DNA from: Oehlia diaphana
Lineage: Eukaryota > Glomeromycota > Glomeromycetes > Glomerales > Glomeraceae
Length of the DNA: 27,401 bases
Assembly: GCA_003833135.1 (NCBI GenBank)
Contig: QZLH01000437.1
Coordinates: 62,927-90,327, forward strand
Direction of reading: 5' to 3'
Of this stretch, positions 1 through 9,984 are shown one piece after another (within the stretch, counting starts at the first letter, position 1; every line of letters starts with the position of its first letter). Below the pieces are notes generated by a model that saw only the letters and a list, made by a program, of their open reading frames with translations, was not told the origin of the DNA and searched no databases. A program made the translations under genes and the position numbers.

Positions 1-121
1 GATAAGAAGTCAAACAATGAAAATAAATAAATAAATAAATAAAAATATAAATATAAAATATATATAAATATTTAGTTATTTAGTTATTTATTTATTATAT
101 TATAATACACTTAACATTTTT
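1..121. repeat. Direct repeat copy A, at the window edge
   Basis: This AT-rich block starts GATAAGAAGTCAAACAATGA, continues through AAAT and AT-rich runs, and ends in TTAACA followed by a T-run. It recurs almost identically at 665-785. Both copies end at a homopolymer T-tract. Copy A begins exactly at the window edge, so its true 5' boundary is unknown. No coding potential is visible. It could be a terminal repeat of a small element or one unit of a segmental duplication. Confidence 0.8.
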
Positions 122-664
122 TTTTTTTTTTTTTTTTTTTTTTTATTTAATTTTTTTTTTTTTTTTTTGTGAATTTTTTTTTTATAATAATAAAATAAAT
201 AAACAGTGAGATTTTTTTTTTTAATGACCTACAAAATGTTTTTTTTTTTGGTTTTGTTTTATTTTTTTGAATTATAATAACGTAAAGCTCATGTCCGAAA
301 TCCGAATAATCCGAATGATGTTTTGATATGCAAAAGCATCGTTCTTGGCCTGTAACACGCGGGCTTATCTTTTACCTGCATATAGGTTAGCACCACGAGG
401 AGAATCAAGTCCGATATTTTTTGTACCAGATATGGAATTATATAATGCCTTTAAATTTTTCCAAAAATAGATTATATTAAAAGTGTAAAATGTACTGTCG
501 TTCCGTAATTATAGAAGGTTCGTTGTAGAAAATCTATTTGAATGAGAATGGAAATGGTATTCTTAAAATATTATTTTTTTTCTTTTTATTTTTTTGAATA
601 AATCAATAAAAATCACAATTTCGCGTGATTCGTTCCACAAAAATAAGAGTAGCACGAGAGAAAA

Positions 665-785
665 GATAAGAAGTCAAACAATGAAAATAAATAAATAAAT
701 AAATAAAAATATAAATATAAAATATATATATATATTTAGTTATTTAGTTATTTATTTATTATAGTATAATACGCTTAACACTTTT
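665..785. repeat. Direct repeat copy B
   Basis: Second copy of the ~120 bp block at 1-121. It differs by a few substitutions and one short AT-dinucleotide length change. The start-to-start distance is 664 bp. The 5' flank reads AGCACGAGAGAAAA and the 3' end runs into T and A tracts. This spacing would suit short terminal direct repeats around a ~540 bp interior, but no primer-binding site or polyprotein fragment was recognised. Confidence 0.8.
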
Positions 786-1701
786 TTTTTTTTTTAAAAA
801 AAAAAACAAATAAAACATCATTATAAACAAAAATGCAAAAAAAAAAAATTTTTTTAGTATATAAAAATCTTTTTTTTTACGCGTCATCAATTGATTGGTA
901 ATCTGGTAATCGGTAAAAAAATTATTCTCAATAAAGTTTGTTGGGTGTTACGCATATATGATAAAATAGCAAAAAGCAAAGAGATTTGTAAATCAGTTAA
1001 TCGCGGTAATACATAATTAACTAGATTTACTGCATAAAAAAAAAAAAAAAAGGATACGGGGAATATCTTTTTTTAAGGGGTAAAAAAAAAAAAAAAATTT
1101 TTTCATATCACTAATTATGCATTATGCATTACGAAGTTTAGATAATGTATAATTGAGTAAATGAGTTCTTATCGGGAACCCTCACGTGTCACTAGTACTG
1201 AACTTCAAACTTCTTATATTAGTTATATTGTACGTATTGTATATATTTGATGTACATTTAGTATTAATGACCTACAATACCCTTTAATGTACCTTATAAT
1301 CATTATTTATATTTTTATTTATTTATTTATTTTTGAAGTTAACCAGAATTTTTTTTTTTTTTTTAGCTCTTTCATAAAAGATTCATCGAAATTTTTTTTT
1401 TTTTTTTTATTCATTGTGTCCCAAAGATATGATACCACTATGATACCCCTATAAAAAGTACCTAAAATGTTTAAATACTCTCTGAATTACCGAAATTCCA
1501 TATAATCTATATTTTATGTATAAAAAAAGGTAGTCGAATTGGTTAAATATATATACCGAAAGTATTAATATATTTTATTTTTACTTTAGGAAGGCAATCA
1601 CAGCAGTCAAATTAAACCATAGCGGTACAAAATACATGACGAGATGTGAAAGTCTTTAATATATAGTCCTACATTCTAAAAACTAAATTACATTTTAATT
1701 T

Positions 1702-1711
1702 AAATCACGTG
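1702..1711. promoter_or_regulatory. CACGTG (E-box/Cbf1-type) motif upstream of PWP1
   Basis: AAATCACGTG lies 107 bp upstream of the PWP1 start codon. The identical 10-mer occurs at 9181-9190 upstream of the mitochondrial S12 gene. CACGTG is the core bound by Cbf1-type bHLH factors, which control ribosomal and respiratory genes in some yeasts. Its use in this organism is inference. Confidence 0.35.
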
Positions 1712-1817
1712 AAGAGGTAATACTGATTGTCTGATTATCAAAAAAAAAAAGCGGGATTTTACATAAAATTTTTTTTATTAATCTTTTTTCTTTAAATAAA
1801 AAAAAATAAAAAATAAA

Positions 1818-3969
1818 ATGATTTCAGCAATATATTGGGTTCGTAAAGGTGTAGCAGCAGAAATACCTGAAAAATATGATCTTGATGATAAAGAATATGA
1901 TAGAATAAATCAATTGGAAGCAATAACATTAGAAGAAACGGAGGAAATTCCTGAAAAGTATTTATATGTACAATTTTATATTAATTAACTAATAAATTTT
2001 TTCAAAAATGAAATTATGAATGAAATTATTAAAAAAGATCATAATTTTATTTAATTATTTAAGAAATCAGAATAAAATGACTGATGATAATGAAATTGAT
2101 CCTGAATTGGCCATATATAATTTAGATCAATATGACGATGATGAGGACGATAAACAACGTAATATTAAAGTACTTATTTAATTAAAAAAAAAATATTTAA
2201 TACGAATTTCATTATAAAATTTATATTTCAATTTCAATTTCAATTGCAAAAAATTAATGATTTAGCCATGTCATTATTTGGAAATATGAAAGGATTGGCG
2301 TATTACACTTCAAATGAAGATGATCCGTATATAACTCTTAATGATGAGGTAAATTAAATGTTTTGATTTGTACATCTATACATCATGATTATAAATTGGA
2401 TTTTCAAATACATATAGGATGACGAAAAAGAGGATGTACGAATTCTACAAACTGATAATATTTTGGTAGCAGCAAAAACTGAAGATGAAGTCTCACAATT
2501 GGAAATTTATGTTTACGAAGAAGCTGAGGATAATCTCTATGTACATCATGATATAATGTTACCATCCTTTCCTTTATGTTTGGAATGGTTGGACTTTAGA
2601 TTGGGTAGAAAAGCTGGAACTGAAGGTAGTGGAAATTATATTGCTGTAGGAACATTTGATCCAGAGATTGAAATTTGGGATCTCGATACTATCGATTCAA
2701 TGTATCCTGATGCAATATTGGGCAAACAAGAAGGAAATCAAAAAAAGAAGAAGTCAAAAGTAAATTATCTTTTTTTTTTTTCTTCTTCCATAAATTGTCT
2801 CATTTTTTTTACTGATTATTCTCGGTTTATTAGAAGCCGAATGCTGATTTTCATATCGATTCGGTTATGTCCTTATCATGGAATAAGAATCATAGGTAAC
2901 AAAATTTTTTTTTTTTTCGAATTAAATATTTCTATTTAAGATATTTATCTTCTTTTTTACGATTAGAAATTTATTAGCAAGTTCTTCTGCTGACACTACT
3001 GTAAAATTATGGGACCTTCAATCTTTAAAATGTGCGCATTCTTTTAATCATCACAAAGACAAGGTAACCCTTTTTATTAAAGAATTCATTTAAATATTAT
3101 TATTTTATTAATTTATGTAATGTTGATAGGTTCAACAAGTTGAATGGCATCCAATAGACTCAACAATTTTGCTTACAGCTTCTTTCGACAAAAGTGTTGC
3201 AGCATTTGATAGTCGCGCTCCTACAAGTGTTGCATTTTGGAATACTGGTAACGCAGATCCGGAATGTATTAAATGGGACCCATTTTCACCACAATATTTT
3301 TATGTTAGCTTAGAATCTGGTTTAGTATTATATTATGATGCTAGAAACTTTAATCAAGTATCTCCTGTTTTCACTTTACATGCCCATGACTCTGCTGTAT
3401 CGTCATTGGATGTAAGTAGTTCTATTCAAGGATGTATAGTAACGGGATCTACTGATAAGTTGGTTAAAGTTTGGGATGTTAAAGATATGAAACCTAATAT
3501 GGTCACAAGTCGAGATTTGGGAGTGGTAACTATTTTATTATTTCAAACAATAAAGATATTATGATATCACCTATATTTATTTGCTCTTTTCTTTTTTTTA
3601 TAGGGTAAAGTTTTTACCACACAATTTTGTCCAGATTCACCTTTTCAATTGGCCGTGGCCGGTTCGGAAGGGAAGGTATTTATTTGGGATTTATCAAGCA
3701 ATGCTGGAATACGTAATTCATTCAAAGGAAGATGTAGTATTCCATTTTTAAGCGAATCGACAATTATAGAAGTAAGTAATGACCAAAATAAATTTAATTT
3801 ATTATATTTATATTAATTTAAAATCTAATTAATTAATATATTGTAATTTTTTTTTGAAAAGAAACCTCCTGTTACAGTAGCATTGGATGAAAGCGAACGT
3901 GAAGATGATGATGATGAAGATGATGATGATACGGAAGATATTGAAGATGATAGTGGGGATGATGTATAA
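1818..3969 (+). CDS. PWP1: PWP1-like WD40 ribosome biogenesis protein
   Basis: Nine exons: 1818-1957, 2064-2158, 2266-2348, 2418-2759, 2834-2895, 2967-3063, 3130-3525, 3604-3771, 3862-3969. All introns are GT-AG. The product is 496 aa, close to human PWP1 (about 501 aa). The start is chosen because MISAIYWVRKGVAAEIPEK matches the conserved N-terminus of the family. An acidic linker follows, then WD40 blades with W-D pairs near residues 193 (EIWDLD), 256 (VKLWDL), 388 (VKVWDV) and 433 (VFIWDL). The linker motif YVHHDIMLPSFPL is typical of PWP1. The C-terminus (about 462-496) is almost pure Asp/Glu. PWP1 is a nucleolar beta-propeller protein that acts in pre-rRNA processing and large-subunit assembly. 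Donor choice for exon 2 (GTAATATT at 2159) is set by the frame of exon 3. Family assignment is very secure; individual junctions are unverified. Confidence 0.95.
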
Positions 3970-4634
3970 TAACCATTAATAACTATTTAATATAATCAAT
4001 ATAATTTTTTATATTAAATATATTAATATCTCGTTATTTATGAAAAAATATATATTTATATTTTTTGACAAAAGTCAAAAATTTAGATAAAAGGTACAAA
4101 TACAGTTTTTTATATATTTAGCTATACATATTGATCTTTATCTGATTACTTTTATATTTCATTATTTATGCCAAGAATTGTATATATATTCTACCAATAG
4201 CAATAGGAAGTTAAAAGCTAATAGAATCATTTTATTAAACATTATAATGAAACCACGTATTATATTTTTTCAATAGGAAAAATAAAACACTGGGAAACCT
4301 TCATAGCTAACTTTTTTTAAGGTAATATATTTTATATATATGAAAACAGAGAAAACTAACATTTCCTATAAAAAAAATCAATCCAAGTATATTAGTAACT
4401 TTTTTTTAATGTAATTAATAAATAATGTTGAAATTAAAGGATCATTTCAAGATTGAAAAAATTATTTTACAAGAAAAATATTAATTTTGTAATGATTGTT
4501 ATGCTTATTTTGACAAATTTACATCTTTCAAAATCTATCTAAAAAAAATATTTTTTTTGAATTTTTTTTTCCTTTTTTTTTTTAAAAAAAAAAAAAGAAA
4601 GGAAGATTATTGATGAATTTTTTTTATCATTTTG

Positions 4635-4657
4635 AAAAAAAAAAAAAAAAAAAAATA

Positions 4658-4712
<55 letters not shown>
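4635..4712. repeat. Long A homopolymer tract
   Basis: A-run of 21 (4635-4655), a short TATAT break, then about 52 A residues to 4712. Open frames across it encode only poly-Lys or poly-Phe and are not genes. The exact length in an assembly is unreliable. Confidence 0.9.
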
Positions 4713-4716
<4 letters not shown>

Positions 4717-6467
4717 TACATTTATTTTTCTTCAAAAGAGTATCACAAGATGTGTTTTTTCACTTCTTCACGGAAAAACAACAAAATTCGTGTGAAACTG
4801 TTTCTAAATTTATTTATTTTTTTTTTTTTATCTGATAAGAATTTGCTTTTTACTTTCATTTTATTTTATTTTATTTTTCTTTTCTTTAGGTAAAGATAAA
4901 AGAGATTTCTTTTTTCGTTGAAAACTGGAAAATTGGCGTCTTGGGATCATGTTTGGTAAAAAAAAAGTAGAAAAGAAAGAATTTAAAGAATTTACCAAGA
5001 AAAAAAAAAGAAAACTTACACACATTTAAACATCATATGCATTAATGTGTACATATTCGGAATAGCCGTGATTTAAAATAAAATCTTTTAAAAAGTTTAT
5101 AAACACGTAAAATTATAAAATTACGTATTGATATTGAAATTATATTATTTTTGTACGTGATTATATTACTGGAATGATACCGTATCCAAAGTACCCATTA
5201 AATTTGTATCGGTTTTAAATGTCCGTATTACTTTATATTATAGTATATGCCGTATTTTAAGTAAAAGGAACTAAAATCGGTTGTCCTTGTCCGTGTTTAG
5301 TCACAACTGCGTAAATATAATGAATATATAAATTTTCAAGTTTTCAAAATTTCCATATTTGTTAATAAGATAATCAGAACTAATGATATTCGAGAAATGC
5401 ACAATCTAATACTTTAAGTAAATTTATAAGTAAAAAAGGTTTAAAAATTATATTTAGAATTTTATAAGAATCAAAATTGGACATAAAATTAACCTAATTA
5501 AACAATTATTAAATTTTCAACGTGAAATTGACTTTTTTCCAAAAATAGAATTTCATCAATGATATTCTGTTAAAATTTACTAGTTTGCCTTTTTTGATTT
5601 CAAGAAAATAAGAGTAAATTTAGTTCGATATCACATGATCGACACTAAGAACAATTTATTTCATTGTTTCAAAATAAAATAGTTCAAACATTTTCGTCAT
5701 TGGAAAATTCCTACAAAAAAAAAAAAAGAACGAAACCAATTTCACATGATATATTATGATATATTAAATGGCGCATGCGCAGTAAATCAAGGGACCAGTT
5801 CAAAATATATTATTATTATAATATTTTTTTTTTTTTTTTTTCTTGTTAGAAAAACTTTAATTTGTACATTATTATTACATGTAATCATTATTATTTAAAA
5901 TTCTTGGTTTAACGCCAATCCCTCATGTAATGAAATGATCTTCTTTACCATATTAATCGATTGTACAAACAAGACGCATGGTCTAATTAAATGATGCATT
6001 TTTTTTTACCGGAATCCTCATTTCCGACATGCGTTTTAAAATGATTTACTTAATTTTTTTACTTATTTACCGAATTTATCAAATTTTTTTAAACCGAAAC
6101 TGTATCTTTTGACTAATGTTTGACTATTAATATAATTTAACCAAAGGGATTATCTTATTTCGGAATAATGATTGCGTTTCATAATTTCATTAATAAAGAA
6201 AAACATATAACAAATAAAATATAAATATGTAATGTATGTCATAAATTTTTTCATTATTTCAAAGAGATTTTCATCCTCACATCGGAATCAAAAGTTACGT
6301 CATGCAAAATTTTGTGGCAAATTTGACATAAAACCATCTTATAATAGCAATAATGTCGTAATTATTAATGCGCATGATTATGATAGTACAGAAGAATGAT
6401 TATTTCGACAATTTTTATTATTGTTTGAAGAAAATTGATACAAGTGGGTCAGATGAAAGAGTCCATT

Positions 6468-6491
6468 ATGTGATCACGCACATGATCACAT
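6468..6491. repeat. Perfect 9-bp inverted repeat, 6-bp spacer
   Basis: ATGTGATCA (6468-6476) and TGATCACAT (6483-6491) are exact reverse complements. No gene adjoins it; it may be a protein-binding dyad or the remnant of an element. Confidence 0.6.
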
Positions 6492-6527
6492 GAGAAATCA
6501 TTGATATATAGATAATAAAATATGTTG

Positions 6528-6562
6528 TACATAACCTACATAACTCTACATAACCTGCATAA
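6528..6562. repeat. Short imperfect tandem repeat, TACATAACC units
   Basis: Four consecutive units of 9-11 bp: TACATAACC, TACATAACTC, TACATAACC, TGCATAATC. No function is visible. Confidence 0.6.
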
Positions 6563-6763
6563 TCACGGTTAATATTTTTTATTAATATTTATATGCAACA
6601 CAATAAAAAGTTCGTACGATAAGTTGAAATTTAGCCAAACAAATTATTTATTGCAATTTATAGTAATTAATAAAAAAGCGTTGAAGCAACTTTATTTTTT
6701 ATAATTTCTTTATTAAGAAATTGGAAATTACTCCATTTAGATCATCATAATTTTATACAATCC

Positions 6764-6813
<50 letters not shown>
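6764..6813. repeat. (TTA)n microsatellite
   Basis: About 16 uninterrupted TTA units. The opposite-strand frame reads as poly-Ile and is not a gene. Confidence 0.95.
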
Positions 6814-6992
6814 CCAATAAAAAATTATTATTTTACTATTACTAATACGCAATGCAATGACCGCTGATTGAAATGCTGCAATGAACCTACAAATGATGGT
6901 TGACTTCTCTTTAGAATTGGATGACAAAAATATCAAATGATATTTTTTGACCAAATATTTCATAATTTCTAACATAGAAGAAAAAGAAGAAA

Positions 6993-6993
6993 G

Positions 6994-7028
<35 letters not shown>

Positions 7029-7029
7029 N

Positions 7030-7072
<43 letters not shown>
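6993..7072. other. A/T palindromic block with an ambiguous base
   Basis: A run of about 36 A, one N at 7029, about 19 T, then about 24 A. An N flanked by poly-A on one side and poly-T on the other suggests an unresolved or falsely joined assembly point rather than true sequence. The distance across it should not be trusted. Confidence 0.6.
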
Positions 7073-7667
7073 TTATTATTAAATTTTTTTTAAATTTTTA
7101 AAAAAAAAAAAAAAAAATACATATATATATAGAAAAAAAAAAAAATTAAAAGAAAGGTTGTTAATAATAATTTGTCATAAAGAAGAAATAATAAAGGAAA
7201 GTATATTCAGAGAAATAAAAGAAAAAAAAAGGTTTAAAAAAAAATAGAGCTATTTACATATAACCTCGATTTAATCAAAAATATTTTAATCAAGGTTATT
7301 TCTAGCCATTATAAATTTTTTTTCTTCTTTTTTTTCAAAATTTATGTTTCCTCCACAACAGAATAGTTATCAATTGAGTGAAAAAGATATAAACAAGAAA
7401 TTATAGACATTAATAAACCGTTAAAATGATTCTTCGAAAAAAAAGGAAAAATAAAAAAAAAAAATGTAAAAAAAAATTATTACAATTAGTTTGTAGAAAA
7501 AAAAAAAAAATATTTCATCATGAAATACAGGTTATCTAACTTTCCATTTTTTCATTTTCATTTTTTTTTCTTGTTAATCTTATCTTTTTCGCTCGACAAA
7601 AAAATATTTATTTAAAATAACAGTCTCTTTTCCGAATGTCTCTTTTAAAGATCATTTGTTCAAGTCC

Positions 7668-8636
7668 TTAGATATTCTCAAACAAGACCACAGACAAATA
7701 TTCCGCGAGTTGCCATTTTGAAGGAGGTTTGAATTTGTCCATAATGTATTGTTGTAAACAAAAGAAATTAAGCTGATCTTGAATAAGGCTAGTCCATTTA
7801 AGATATACGGGTTCAGGAGAAAGTGATGCAAAGAGTTCATTACTTCTAATATTATCATTATTATTAGAAGAATCAATATTGCTATTATGTCTACTATTAT
7901 TTGTACTAGTGTCCTTGCTAGAACTTGAAGTTGTAATTGTAGATACAGCTGCAATATCTGCTCTCAATTTTTTAGTAAAATCCTCAAAAGCTACAGCTTC
8001 AAATTCTTGATCAGCTTGGACCGTTGAAACCATCATCGAATCGATCCCACGATCCATTTGTCCACGATAAAATTGCACCCAACCCAAATCCTCTAAATAA
8101 CATTCAACTGAATCTGCAACTATATATGAGCATACCCAACAATTAGTTAATGAACTTTCGTTTACATGTATTTTAAATTTGTTTAAAAAATTGTACAAAC
8201 CCCTTTGAAGAGAATCCCAGTCATGCGTATAATAATAGTTTACGGTCAACATATTATGCAAAAATAGACTAAATCTTTCCACTATATGCATTACTCTCTC
8301 TTGTCTTCTCAAGGCTCTTTTTGGGCCAGGTAGTTCACTAGAAATTCCTGGTGGCTCCGGAGGTGCATTTATAGTGATTAGCTTTTTGGCAAAGTCAGTA
8401 TCTAAAGGAAAACGCCACTCATTCGCTAATTTTAAGAGATCCTCGGGTGGAATATCTCGACTTTGTTTCGCAAACCATAATTGAGCTGTTACAGTATGTG
8501 GACCTGTTAAGGTACGAAATAAATGATTGGTAGAAGACAAAGAACGTAGATCTTTAGCATTGTCAATACAAAAGATTATAAGGAAAAGGATTTCAGTCGG
8601 AAGAGAGGTTAACTGTATTGGCATACGGGGAGCCAT
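7668..8636 (-). CDS. F-box domain protein, intronless
   Basis: A single uninterrupted frame of 322 aa, starting at the ATG at 8636-8634. Residues about 8-45 form an F-box-like region (LTSLPTEILFLIIF, then a Leu/Ser-rich helix ending FRTLT), which in this family docks to Skp1 of an SCF ubiquitin ligase. A middle portion (about 110-215) is rich in aromatic residues and probably folded (VERFSLFLHNMLTVNYYYTH, CWVCSYIVADSVECYLEDLG). A Ser/Asn-rich, probably disordered segment at about 235-265 follows, then a C-terminal region ending SVVLFENI. No WD40, LRR or Kelch substrate-binding repeats are visible, so the target is unknown. The lack of introns is unusual next to its neighbours. It faces the mitochondrial S12 gene divergently across 642 bp. 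The F-box call rests on the N-terminal pattern only. Confidence 0.7.
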   Translation of the reverse strand: MAPRMPIQLTSLPTEILFLIIFCIDNAKDLRSLSSTNHLFRTLTGPHTVTAQLWFAKQSRDIPPEDLLKLANEWRFPLDTDFAKKLITINAPPEPPGISSELPGPKRALRRQERVMHIVERFSLFLHNMLTVNYYYTHDWDSLQRGLYNFLNKFKIHVNESSLTNCWVCSYIVADSVECYLEDLGWVQFYRGQMDRGIDSMMVSTVQADQEFEAVAFEDFTKKLRADIAAVSTITTSSSSKDTSTNNSRHNSNIDSSNNNDNIRSNELFASLSPEPVYLKWTSLIQDQLNFFCLQQYIMDKFKPPSKWQLAEYLSVVLFENI

Positions 8637-9278
8637 GTTTATTTTTTTTTTAAAAAAAAAAATTTTTAAACTTGTCTACTGAAAAGCTCACACTAGGAAT
8701 GTTAAATTTTTATTTTTACAATTATTCAAAAATTAGTTTTTTATTAAATTTTTTGATTAAAAGTTTGACTAACCGCGAAAAAGGAAAAAAGGAGTGGTGA
8801 CTAGTGAGTATAGGTAGAGGTGTGCGAAAAGATGGTGAAAATGGAGGAAAGTTGGGAAGGATAATTGAGAAAACGGATTGATAACCTGTAATTAGTATTA
8901 AGGAGCAAGCAAATACATGAATATAGATATAAATAAATAAACAATTTGATATGCGATCCACTGGTTTGCAAATGCAAAGCCACACCATACTACTGCATCT
9001 GATCACTTAATCATTTGTGGATCCAAAAAAAAAAAAGTTTGAAACCTACGCGTTTCTAATATTTTAATTGATCTAGTACTTTTGATTATCATTTAAAAAA
9101 TTTATTTAATGAAGTTTCGCTAACTTGTGTTACACAGAACTTATTTCCTAAGGTTTAATTTCGGCCTTTGATAATTCAGGAAATCACGTGGGTAAAAAAA
9201 TTTTTGTTATTAAAAGCGAAACTTATATCTGATATCACCTCTTTCGTCAAACTTATTTTCATTAAAAACACGTGACAA
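8637..9278. promoter_or_regulatory. Divergent promoter region between F-box and uS12m genes
   Basis: 642 bp between two outward-facing start codons. It contains CACGTG at 9185-9190 and 9269-9274 and ACGCGT at 9048-9053. A 94-codon minus-strand frame (8722-9006) has a composition like translated non-coding DNA and is not called. A transcription start cannot be fixed from sequence. Confidence 0.5.
9181..9190. promoter_or_regulatory. CACGTG motif upstream of uS12m
   Basis: AAATCACGTG, identical to the 10-mer upstream of PWP1, lies 88 bp before the uS12m start. A second CACGTG (ACACGTGAC, 9268-9276) lies just before the ATG and may be in the 5' UTR. This is a candidate Cbf1-type site; binding is not shown. 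Confidence 0.35.
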
Positions 9279-9849
9279 ATGAATTTTTTACGCGCGAAAT
9301 TATTTCAACCCATTTCTTCTGTTCCTATTTCATTACCAACAGCAACAGCTTTTCTTTCTGCTCGTTCGTATAAACAACCTTTTTCAGCTTCATACGCTAC
9401 ACTTAATCAAGTAATGCGTGGAATACGAAAGCCAAGAACTAAACTTTCAAAATCACCCGCTTTGGAAGGAAATTTTCAAAAGAAGGGAGTTTGTAATAAA
9501 ATTTACATCACAAAACCAAAGAAGCCCAATTCTGCTTCACGTAAAGTTGCTCGTGTTAAACTTTCCACTGGCAAATTTGTGACAGCATATATACCGGGAG
9601 AAGGTCATAACTTAGTAAGGAAGACACTTTTTATTTGATTTGATTAAAAAGAGTTTTTTTTTTAAAAAAAAAATATTTCTTATGTAGAGTGAGCATTGTG
9701 TTGTTCTTGTGCGAGGCGGACGTGTTAAAGATTTGCCCGGTGTTAGATATCATCTTATTAGGGGAGCTTATGATTTTGCTGGTGTACCAAATAGAACTAC
9801 TTCTCGCTCAAAATACGGAACAAAAAAACCAAAAGCAACCACTAAATAA
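9279..9849 (+). CDS. MRPS12: Mitochondrial small-subunit ribosomal protein uS12m
   Basis: Two exons, 9279-9614 and 9688-9849, give 165 aa. The first ~35 residues ([19 protein letters not shown], then Arg/Ser-rich) look like a mitochondrial import presequence. The mature part carries hallmark uS12 motifs: [13 protein letters not shown] (decoding-centre loop), PGEGHNL, then [18 protein letters not shown] and a basic tail ending [15 protein letters not shown]. The intron falls between GHNL and SEH; bacterial S12 has GHNLQEH there, so the join is exact. uS12 lines the A-site decoding centre of the small subunit and helps set translational accuracy. The in-frame stop just after the exon 1 donor rules out read-through. 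The gene for an amino-acid dehydrogenase begins 135 bp downstream on the same strand. Confidence 0.96.
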
Positions 9850-9984
9850 AATTATTAACGGTAACTACCTAATCTAGGTAATTTAGGTTTTACGTTGGCG
9901 CAGTTAAATTATTAAATACTGTATAAAAGAGATCATCAGAGATTCAAAAAAAAACGGAAAATTTTTTTTTTTCCTATCTTTATC

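Larger units (their letters stand above)
1..1817. other. Repeat-rich intergenic DNA upstream of PWP1
   Basis: No gene was found here on either strand. The stretch holds the two direct-repeat copies, T-tracts near 119-175 and A/T-tracts near 783-880, 1037-1052 and 1081-1105. A short, less AT-biased island lies at about 285-420 with repeated TCCGAATAATCCGAAT-like words. It has overlapping open frames on the minus strand but no recognised product and is probably a repeat remnant. CACGTG occurs at 1183-1188 and 1706-1711. Confidence 0.6.
3970..7667. other. Long low-complexity intergenic region
   Basis: About 3.7 kb between the ends of PWP1 (+) and the F-box gene (-), which are convergent. It holds A/T homopolymers, a (TTA)n microsatellite, a perfect short palindrome (6468-6491) and one ambiguous base in an A/T block near 7029. 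The longest non-repetitive open frame seen is a 55-codon one at 6232-6399 with no recognisable similarity. No tRNA signature (GGTTCGAATCC-like B box) was found. Confidence 0.6.

Noticed and set aside
4539..4835. Overlapping open frames on both strands across the A-tract
   Set aside because: They encode poly-Lys or poly-Phe from homopolymer sequence; not genes.
6232..6399. 55-codon plus-strand frame with a fairly protein-like middle
   Set aside because: No recognisable family, no splice or promoter context, and short enough to arise by chance.
8722..9006. 94-codon minus-strand frame between F-box and uS12m
   Set aside because: Composition (Ile/Tyr repeats, Ser/Phe-rich end) looks like translated intergenic DNA, and it would occupy the uS12m promoter.
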